From assembly GCA_902773285.1 (NCBI GenBank), contig CACYDS010000044.1, positions 1 to 12,512 on the forward strand: DNA of 12,512 bases, written 5' to 3'. Below are positions 6,830 through 12,512 of the stretch, piece by piece. The notes under the pieces were generated by a model. The model was not told the DNA's origin and made no database searches. It worked only from the letters and a program-made list of their open reading frames with translations. Source of the stretch: an uncultured Pseudomonadota bacterium. Its GTDB lineage: Bacteria; Pseudomonadota; Alphaproteobacteria; RUG11792. Positions within the stretch are counted from its first letter, which is position 1; every line of letters starts with the position of its first letter. The position numbers and the translations under genes are program-made.

Positions 6830-7191
6830 ATAGCAGTTGCTCTGGGAAATACACTAATATTGTCGTGTTTCCCAGCTTCTGGCTCGGATGATAAATCTGT
6901 TACCATCTTTTAATTATCCTACCTAAAAGAGAGACTGAGGATCTTGACTAGAGTCATCCCAACACACAACCTAACAAATTTTGCCCCCCCCTAAATAGGG
7001 GGTGGATTTATTGGAAAAAATATTCGCCGTCGTACTCGTCGTAATATTACTACAAAAGCGCCTTATAACTTTTTTATCTTGTAATCGCTCAAATGCTTAT
7101 ATTTCATCTCCCCTCACCATATTTCTATCATAGATGCTAGTCACAAGCATTAGATAATATACAACATATGTGACTTAAATGGAGATGTTCT
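6830..7191. other. convergent spacer between dnaK and obg
   Basis: A 362-bp region where dnaK and the obg operon converge. Besides the dnaK hairpin it contains a run of eight C (6984-6991), loop TAAATA, and five G (6998-7002), which can form a GC hairpin on either strand, and a 10-bp palindrome GTAATATTAC (7041-7050). No clear intrinsic terminator with a U-tract was seen for obg, and no gene. Confidence 0.5.
6842..6875 (+). terminator. hairpin terminator after dnaK
   Basis: CTGGGAAA (6842-6849) pairs with TTTCCCAG (6868-6875), extended inside by CAC/GTG after a 2-nt bulge, with a 10-nt loop. It lies 12 bp after the dnaK stop, a typical terminator position. The following CTTCT is only weakly T-rich. 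Confidence 0.5.
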
Positions 7192-8181
7192 CTATGATTG
7201 CCTGACATATTCCGCAAGATGATTTGTTAATTCTCGACAACCTTGCATTGTGCCTGCGGAAATTTCAAAAATATTCTTTATCCGGTGTTGTTTGAATTCT
7301 TTCATAATTTCTTTTAATCTTGATGTTTCAACGATATCTACCTTATTTAGTGCGACAACTTCGGGTTTTCTAAAGAGATATTTCCCATATTTTTCAATTT
7401 CATTTCTCACAATTTCATAATTGTGCCAAGGATCCTCTGATGAGGCATCAACAATATGAAGAATTACTGCGCACCTTTCAACATGGGCTAAAAATCTATC
7501 ACCGAGCCCTTTTCCTAAGTGCGCTCCCTCGATTAATCCTGGTATATCTGCAATTACAAGTTCTTTATCATTAAACTTTATCACGCCGAGCTGTGGCGTA
7601 ATTGTCGAAAAAGGATAATCTTCTATTTTGGCTTTTGCATTAGTAACAGCTGATATGAATGTGGATTTTCCAGCATTAGGCAATCCAACAAGTCCGACAT
7701 CGGCAATTAATTTTAATTTCAGCCACACCCATCGTTCCTCACCTGGCTCACCGTACTGAAATTTTCTAGGAGCCTGATTAGTGGACGATTTGAAATATGA
7801 ATTTCCAAGCCCCCCTCTTCCACCTTGTGCTAACAAAACTGTTTGCCCGTCTTCGGTTAAATCTGCTATCTCTGTGAATTTGTCTTCATCAAGTATTTGA
7901 GTGCCTACAGGGACCTTCAGGATTATATCGTCTGAGGATTTTCCAGTCTTATTTTGGCCAGCTCCGTTACCGCCTTTCTGCGCTTTGAAATGTTGTTTAT
8001 ATCGATAATCTATGAGAGTATTGACATTTTTTACCGCTATTGCATAAATCGAACCACCAGATCCTCCAGCTCCACCATCAGGACCACCGAATTCGATAAA
8101 CTTTTCCCGACGAAAGCTAAGGCAACCGTCACCACCATCTCCTGCTTTGAGGTATATCTTCGCTTCATCCAAAAACTTCAT
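7192..8181 (-). CDS. obg: Obg/CgtA family GTPase
   Basis: Essential GTPase that associates with the large ribosomal subunit and links its assembly to growth and stress signals. The 329-residue protein has the glycine-rich Obg domain (about 1-158; GDGGDGCLSFRREKF at 14-28, GGPDGGAGGSGG at 32-43). The G domain follows with G1 GLPNAGKS (166-173), G2 FSTITP (191-196), G3 DIPG (212-215), G4 NKVD (279-282) and G5 SAG (308-310). It ends soon after G5, so the extra C-terminal domain of some homologues is absent, as in many short alphaproteobacterial forms. The ATG lies 8 nt after the trxA stop, and AGGTAA overlapping that stop may serve as the ribosome binding site, so it is probably translated from the tolC-popZ-trxA-obg transcript. 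All nucleotide-binding motifs are intact. Confidence 0.97.
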   Translation of the reverse strand: MKFLDEAKIYLKAGDGGDGCLSFRREKFIEFGGPDGGAGGSGGSIYAIAVKNVNTLIDYRYKQHFKAQKGGNGAGQNKTGKSSDDIILKVPVGTQILDEDKFTEIADLTEDGQTVLLAQGGRGGLGNSYFKSSTNQAPRKFQYGEPGEERWVWLKLKLIADVGLVGLPNAGKSTFISAVTNAKAKIEDYPFSTITPQLGVIKFNDKELVIADIPGLIEGAHLGKGLGDRFLAHVERCAVILHIVDASSEDPWHNYEIVRNEIEKYGKYLFRKPEVVALNKVDIVETSRLKEIMKEFKQHRIKNIFEISAGTMQGCRELTNHLAEYVRQS

Positions 8182-8189
8182 ATCAAATG

Positions 8190-8507
8190 TTACCTATGGT
8201 CATCAATATATTTTGCAAACACAGATTTCGATATAAAGCCAATTTTGGAGGCTATTGGTTCGCCATTTTTAAAGATCATTATTGTTGGTAGGGACTGTAT
8301 ATCAAAATCCGCAGCCAACTCCTTTGCTTCGTCAACATTGACCTTGACCAGAGGCGTCTCCGGATTTTCATTTGAATATTCCTCAATTACTGAGCCTAGC
8401 ATTCGGCATGGGCCACACCAAGTTGCCCAAAAATCGACAATTACCAACTCGTGTGAATGTAAAATTTTGTTAAATGCCGTTTTTTCAGTTATGTCTACAA
8501 CCATCAT
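8190..8507 (-). CDS. trxA: thioredoxin
   Basis: Cytosolic dithiol-disulfide oxidoreductase that reduces protein disulfides and is recycled by thioredoxin reductase. It has 105 residues, the normal length for a single thioredoxin domain. The active site is DFWATWCGPC (25-34) with redox cysteines 31 and 34; the buried Asp precedes as D25, and the cis-proline loop is QSLPTIMIF (P74). There is no signal peptide. ATG 8507 overlaps the popZ stop as ATGA (4 nt), which implies translational coupling; a second ATG follows directly. AAAGGCGG in the end of popZ can act as ribosome binding site. The name trxA is by motif and length; a thioredoxin-like paralogue is possible but the sequence is canonical. 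Confidence 0.93.
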   Translation of the reverse strand: MMVVDITEKTAFNKILHSHELVIVDFWATWCGPCRMLGSVIEEYSNENPETPLVKVNVDEAKELAADFDIQSLPTIMIFKNGEPIASKIGFISKSVFAKYIDDHR

Positions 8508-9022
8508 TCCGCCTTTATTTTCTCAATTTCTCTCATCACGATTTTTTCAACAAATGTCTCCATATTTGAGTCAACCCATTGCTGTATAACTTTCTCAGCA
8601 ATGTCAGAAAACAATTGATCTACAGTGCAAGAGCCAGCAATATTTGCCTTTTCCTTCGCTGCCTTGTTTTTGCCATACGAATTTAGGGCATTTGTCAATT
8701 GTTCAAACGGACTTGGCTTTTTCCTCACTATTGAAGGAACAGGATCAACAACCCCAGCTGATAGGGTACTCTTTTCGTTATATACCTGTGCGTCTGGTGC
8801 TTTCAGCTCCGGTTTTGCATCAACTTGCTCTCGGACGATTTGTGATTCATTCAAATTTATCACATTATCTTTTTCTGCATCATTATCCATTTCGGGTACT
8901 ATTGCCTCTTTGTTTTCTGCCGAATTTTCGGCAGGTTTATCTTCTGAAACGTACTTTCTTATAGAGGACAAGATATCCTCCATAGACATTTCATCATCAG
9001 GGTTTTTATTCGTATAACTCAT
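8504..9022 (-). CDS. popZ: PopZ-like polar organizing protein (DUF2497)
   Basis: Cell-pole scaffold known from alphaproteobacteria. In Caulobacter PopZ self-assembles at the pole, tethers the chromosome origin via ParB and recruits polar signalling proteins. The 172-residue protein has the characteristic three-part layout. A short N-terminal helix contains MSMEDILSSIRKYVSED (12-28), matching the family's S-M-E-E-I-L-A-S-I-R-R signature. A disordered acidic, Pro-containing linker follows (about 30-105). A C-terminal helical oligomerisation region includes QQWVDSNMETFVEKIVMREI (147-166), like the family's W-L-D-x-N-L...V-E. The ATG has AAAGGAG at 9030-9036, overlapping the tolC stop. tolC next to a DUF2497 gene is a familiar alphaproteobacterial arrangement, though valS often follows there and trxA-obg do here. 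Confidence 0.85.
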   Translation of the reverse strand: MSYTNKNPDDEMSMEDILSSIRKYVSEDKPAENSAENKEAIVPEMDNDAEKDNVINLNESQIVREQVDAKPELKAPDAQVYNEKSTLSAGVVDPVPSIVRKKPSPFEQLTNALNSYGKNKAAKEKANIAGSCTVDQLFSDIAEKVIQQWVDSNMETFVEKIVMREIEKIKAE

Positions 9023-9034
9023 GCGTTTACTCCT

Positions 9035-10582
9035 TTAAAATTTATTACGTGTCTTACTGAAATGTTTCTTATAACTGAACGTACTATCCTTAATCTTTAA
9101 GTTTTGAGGGGTCATCTGACCTATCAAAGCTCTAGCTCGGCACTGACTGGAGAAATAGTCGTTTTCAGCTCGTGTTTCCATATATTTTGCCTCGAAAAGT
9201 TGTTCTTGTGCATCCAAAACATCCTTAATAATCTTCACTCCAGACTTATACTCTTCTTCTGCATCATGTAATGCTATTTGACGTGCCTCAACAGCTTTTT
9301 TTGCTGATAGCAAACTTTGTTTCGCTGCTGCCATAGACGCCCAAACCGCAGTGATTTGAGTTTTTACATCGTCTATCAGTTTTTCTTTATCTACAGCTGC
9401 TTTTGTGGCCAATTCAATGTATTTTCTCTTTTCTGCTCTAGCTGTTCCTCCATCGTATAACGGAACCGTTACTTGTAAAGCGACCGTGCTCCCTTTTTCT
9501 CTATACTTATCACCTTGATGATTTCTGGTATTATCTGATGCATTGTATACGTGATCATACGAATACGACAAATCAACAGAGGGCACAAATTCAGGAGTTG
9601 GCTTCTTTATAGCGGCCTTTGCAGCCGACAATGCTTGCGACGCAGCAATGATCTGCGGATTATTATTTTTTGCTATCTCTATAGCTTGTTTCTCTGTTAT
9701 GTCCTCGTTAAACATTTTCTCCGGCGTAGTTAAATTTTTCGGAACTTTGTATCCAGTGAGTTCTTCAAATTGCGCACAATAAGCAATGTATTCTGCCGCA
9801 GCTTTTGCTAATTTTGATTCTGTTTCGGAGACGCTAGCAATAGCCTGAGAAACATCTAAATACTTCACAGCTCCGGTCTTATACATCCAATCTGCCACTT
9901 CTTTGCTGTTTTGTCTTGCTTCTAAAAGAGATTTTAAGTGATTTATTTCGTCTCGCTTTGCCAACAAGGCGAAATACACTATAGCAACATTTCTCAAAAC
10001 TTCTTGTTTCTTAGCCTCATAGCTATACCATCTAGCCTTAATCTCAAGATCCGCTTCCTGTAGTGCCGCAATATCCGAAAAACCATGAAACAAATTCTGG
10101 CTAATGCCGATGCCATACGACCTAACATCATCTTCATATCCTTGCTTTACAGTTCCTGGAGTCGTATCTGGCACACCATTATTGAGAGATATACCACGAC
10201 GTCCAGGGGCATCATATCGACTTAATCCTTTTTTCGTATCGTGCTGGCATTTCGCGTTCAAAGAAACCTTTGGCCTAAAAGCTGATGAGCGTACGACATG
10301 ATTTTCGTGCGCGGCCATTAGTTCATTTTGGGCTGACAAAATCTCCTTGTTTTTTTTCAGCGCGCTCTCTAATGCCTCAAAAAGAGACCCTCTTACCGTA
10401 ACTTTTCTTTCAAAATCCTCAGTCTTTGCTTTTTCAAGAGCCTTTTGCGTTTCTGTCTCTGGCTTTTTATTAACTTGTTCTGCTACGACTTCCTTATCAT
10501 CTTTTGCAGTGGAATTACTCGGTGCCGATATAGCAACCAGTGAGCCGACACACATAGCCAACAAAATTTTTCTGTATAACAC
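9035..10582 (-). CDS. tolC: TolC-family outer membrane channel protein
   Basis: Outer-membrane exit duct for type I secretion and tripartite efflux pumps. The 515-residue protein has a signal peptide (about 1-26, hydrophobic core 5-20). Two OEP repeats follow, about 62-285 and 292-495, each made of long helices flanking beta segments that form the barrel. Recognisable pieces are ISQNLFHGF (160-168) and its counterpart VTVPLYDGGTAR (371-382), both feeding into the strands, and VKIIKDVLDAQEQLFEA (449-465) near the end of the second repeat. The start is GTG, directly preceded by an in-frame TAA, with AGGA 10 nt upstream as a weak ribosome binding site; the next ATG (codon 10) would cut the signal peptide. 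It is the first gene of the operon. Which pump or secretion system it serves cannot be told, since no inner-membrane partner is in the window. Confidence 0.93.
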   Translation of the reverse strand: MLYRKILLAMCVGSLVAISAPSNSTAKDDKEVVAEQVNKKPETETQKALEKAKTEDFERKVTVRGSLFEALESALKKNKEILSAQNELMAAHENHVVRSSAFRPKVSLNAKCQHDTKKGLSRYDAPGRRGISLNNGVPDTTPGTVKQGYEDDVRSYGIGISQNLFHGFSDIAALQEADLEIKARWYSYEAKKQEVLRNVAIVYFALLAKRDEINHLKSLLEARQNSKEVADWMYKTGAVKYLDVSQAIASVSETESKLAKAAAEYIAYCAQFEELTGYKVPKNLTTPEKMFNEDITEKQAIEIAKNNNPQIIAASQALSAAKAAIKKPTPEFVPSVDLSYSYDHVYNASDNTRNHQGDKYREKGSTVALQVTVPLYDGGTARAEKRKYIELATKAAVDKEKLIDDVKTQITAVWASMAAAKQSLLSAKKAVEARQIALHDAEEEYKSGVKIIKDVLDAQEQLFEAKYMETRAENDYFSSQCRARALIGQMTPQNLKIKDSTFSYKKHFSKTRNKF

Positions 10583-10730
10583 TTAAATGCAATCCTAAAT
10601 ACACAAAAATCACTCTCCTGAGAGAATAGCACTAATTCACAAATCCCATCAATGCAAAAACGCATACGGATATTACATATGTTCATCTTTGCAGAATTGC
10701 TTCAAAGGTTTATCGACTATACGGAATGTA

Positions 10731-10739
10731 TGGTACAAT
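10731..10739 (+). promoter_or_regulatory. extended -10 element for map
   Basis: TGG-TACAAT (10731-10739) fits an extended -10 (TGn plus a five-of-six match to TATAAT). It would start transcription near 10746, downstream of ATG 10726 and upstream of ATG 10780, so it supports the shorter map start. The -35 region is poor. Confidence 0.35.
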
Positions 10740-10779
10740 TCTGATATTGTTGTCCTTAAACTCAAATACGCTGTTCGTT

Positions 10780-11532
10780 ATGAGCGAAATTAGAATATAT
10801 ACAGAGGATGAATTACAAAAAATAGCGCTAGCTGGGAAATTAGCAGCTTCCGTGCTGGATTTTATAGAGCCATATGTGACGGCAGGAATAACAACAAATG
10901 AACTTGATCAGTTATGCTATAACTTTATCGTTGCCAATAATGCAATACCAGCTCCGCTAAATTACAATGGATTTCCTAAATCGATTTGCACATCTGTGAA
11001 TAATGTCGTTTGCCACGGAATTCCCGATGAATATAAGCTGAAATCTGGTGACATTGTGAATATCGACATCACGGTAAATCTAGATGGTTGGTATGGGGAT
11101 ACAAGTCGAACTTTTATGGTAGGGAAATGCTCTAAATTAGCAGAAAATTTAGTTGAAATCACGAAGCAAGCGCTGTTTGTTGGAATTGAGGCAGTGAAAC
11201 CGTATGGACATTTCGGCGACATCGGCAAGGCTATTCAAAAGTTTGTTGATAAGCACGGGTTTTCGATCGTACGCGATTATTGTGGACATGGGATTGGAGA
11301 CATTTTCCATGGAGAACCTACAGTTTTGCATTATGCCACCTTCGGCAGTGGTGAACAAATTTTGCCTGGAATGTGTTTTACCATAGAGCCGATGATAAAT
11401 GCCGGTGGGTATAAAACAAAAGTTCTAGGCGATCATTGGACTGCCGTTACACTTGATAAATCGCTATCAGCTCAGTTCGAACATACCTTAGCAGTCACAG
11501 AAAATTCAGTGAAAATTCTCACGAGAACTTAG
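10780..11532 (+). CDS. map: methionine aminopeptidase, type I
   Basis: Removes the initiator methionine from new proteins after deformylation; a cytosolic di-metal enzyme and usually essential. From ATG 10780 it has 250 residues, and MSEIRIYTEDELQKIALAGKL has the normal family N-terminus. An in-frame ATG at 10726 would add 18 unrelated residues upstream of the likely promoter. All five metal ligands are present: D96 (NIDITV), D107 (GDTS), H170 (CGHGIG), E203 (FTIEPM) and E234 (QFEHT). The substrate-binding His is H79 in VCHGIP. No zinc-finger or SH3-binding N-terminal extension is present, which marks the short bacterial type Ia. It is transcribed divergently from tolC over a short shared upstream region. 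No strong ribosome binding site is seen before 10780. Confidence 0.96.
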   Translation: MSEIRIYTEDELQKIALAGKLAASVLDFIEPYVTAGITTNELDQLCYNFIVANNAIPAPLNYNGFPKSICTSVNNVVCHGIPDEYKLKSGDIVNIDITVNLDGWYGDTSRTFMVGKCSKLAENLVEITKQALFVGIEAVKPYGHFGDIGKAIQKFVDKHGFSIVRDYCGHGIGDIFHGEPTVLHYATFGSGEQILPGMCFTIEPMINAGGYKTKVLGDHWTAVTLDKSLSAQFEHTLAVTENSVKILTRT

Positions 11533-11718
11533 CGAAAGTGCTGTATCTCACACACTAAAACGCTGGATTTTCAAACAACCAACTCTGCAGAATTTCCTTA
11601 AAATGAAATAGCATCCAGACTATGTTTTACTGGCATATCTCTTGTTTGTAGCTATTTAATTTCCAAAAAGAAATTTCCGCTTAATGTTTCGTCGTTCATT
11701 ATATTACGTATAAGATTA

Positions 11719-11727
11719 TGTTAGAAT
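11719..11727 (+). promoter_or_regulatory. extended -10 element for ruvB
   Basis: TGT-TAGAAT (11719-11727) is an extended -10 placing transcription start near 11734. That leaves a leader of about 30 nt before ATG 11764. No convincing -35 was found, and an unlinked internal promoter would fit a ruvB without ruvA next to it. Confidence 0.3.
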
Positions 11728-11763
11728 GATGTAATAATGATAGACATTTGTCGCAATGGATTA

Positions 11764-12512
11764 ATGGAACGAGTTGTATCTCCAGATTTGATTAGTGAGG
11801 ATATTTTTGCAGATAGATCACTTAGACCTAAGACATTGGAATATTTCACAGGACAGAAAGATATATGCAAGAATCTGGAGGTTTTTATACGCGCAGCAAA
11901 AACACGCGGAGAGCCACTTGACCATGTGCTGCTTTCTGGACCGCCGGGTCTTGGGAAAACCACTATGGCGCAAGTTATAGCAAATGAGATGAATTCATCA
12001 ATTAAGATAACTTCGGGCCCTATCTTGACGAAACCTGGTGATTTGGCAGCAATTTTAACCAATATGAATGAACGCGATGTGCTGTTTATTGACGAAATTC
12101 ACCGAATGCAGCCAGCTGTTGAGGAAATGCTCTATCCTGCAATGGAGGATTTTAAGATTGACATACTTATTGGTGAAGGACAATCTGCAAAATCTCTTAG
12201 ATTGGATATTCCGCCGTTTACAGTAGTAGCCGCAACCACGCGACTTGGCTTACTTTCTCAACCGCTTCGCGAACGGTTTGGCATTCCTCTCAGATTTGAT
12301 TTTTACACTGTAGAGGAATTGAGTGCGATTATTATAAGAAACTCAAATTTATTAAACTTTACTATCGATGAAGATGCCGCGCTTGAAATTTCCAGAAGAT
12401 CACGCGGAACTCCAAGAGTGGCATTCAGGTTACTTCGCAGAGTACGTGACTTTGCCAGTATTTCAGGTTCAAACAATATAACATTGCAAATGGCTCAGAA
12501 GTCATTAGACCA
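11764..12512 (+). CDS. ruvB: Holliday junction branch-migration ATPase RuvB (5' part)
   Basis: Hexameric AAA+ motor that, with RuvA, drives branch migration of Holliday junctions for cleavage by RuvC. About 249 codons are visible; the family is usually about 330-345, so the end lies beyond the window. Walker A is GPPGLGKTT (59-67), Walker B LFIDEIH (107-113), sensor 1 ATTR (157-160), the arginine finger lies in PLRERFG (R169/R171), and the RuvB-specific RRSRGTPRVAFRLLRR (211-226) begins the C-terminal region. ATG 11764 is preferred because MERVVSPDL matches the usual short RuvB N-terminus; an in-frame ATG at 11737 would add nine residues, and neither has a strong ribosome binding site. ruvA does not precede it: map lies 231 bp upstream with an empty spacer. 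Confidence 0.95.
   Translation, partial: MERVVSPDLISEDIFADRSLRPKTLEYFTGQKDICKNLEVFIRAAKTRGEPLDHVLLSGPPGLGKTTMAQVIANEMNSSIKITSGPILTKPGDLAAILTNMNERDVLFIDEIHRMQPAVEEMLYPAMEDFKIDILIGEGQSAKSLRLDIPPFTVVAATTRLGLLSQPLRERFGIPLRFDFYTVEELSAIIIRNSNLLNFTIDEDAALEISRRSRGTPRVAFRLLRRVRDFASISGSNNITLQMAQKSLD

Noticed and set aside
7954..8589. 211-codon plus-strand frame antisense to obg, trxA and popZ
   Set aside because: It is antisense to three genes with intact conserved motifs; its length follows from their codon bias.
10726..10728. Upstream ATG as the map start
   Set aside because: The added 18 residues are unlike the family N-terminus and the codon lies upstream of the likely extended -10.

Overview
The window looks like chromosomal DNA of an AT-rich alphaproteobacterium, most likely a host-associated or intracellular one of the Holosporales/Rickettsiales kind. 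The clearest lineage marker is a PopZ (DUF2497) polar-organizer gene directly downstream of a tolC-type gene. An exported DUF2608-like HAD protein, long gene-poor and partly decayed spacers, and small lineage-specific secreted proteins fit the same lifestyle. The assignment is inferred from gene content only.

Left part (1-3621): a tRNA-Ala(GGC) on the minus strand, then a small exported lysine- and cysteine-rich protein of unknown function (308-883). Next comes over 1.1 kb without a convincing gene, holding what may be remnants of decayed reading frames. A secreted beta-rich, autotransporter-passenger-like protein without a barrel domain follows on the minus strand (2047-3093). Its upstream region is extremely AT-rich and holds several back-to-back dyads and strong hairpins.

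Middle (3622-6829): a putative exported HAD-like (DUF2608-type) protein on the plus strand, then dnaK. In front of dnaK lies a near-consensus CIRCE element (the HrcA repressor site) with an extra third half-site. dnaJ does not follow dnaK.

Right part (7192-12512): a tight minus-strand operon, tolC-popZ-trxA-obg, with a 12-nt gap, a 4-nt overlap and an 8-nt gap between successive genes. It joins an outer-membrane efflux/secretion channel, a polar scaffold, a thioredoxin and a ribosome-associated GTPase. Diverging from it on the plus strand are map (type I methionine aminopeptidase) and the first ~249 codons of ruvB, which runs off the window. All catalytic motifs that can be checked in the housekeeping genes are intact.

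I did not find a clear new multi-gene system. The points most worth a second look are the tripartite CIRCE region before dnaK, the two unrecognised secreted proteins, the exported HAD-like protein, the structured AT-rich spacer at 3094-3621 and the possible gene remnants at 914-1640.
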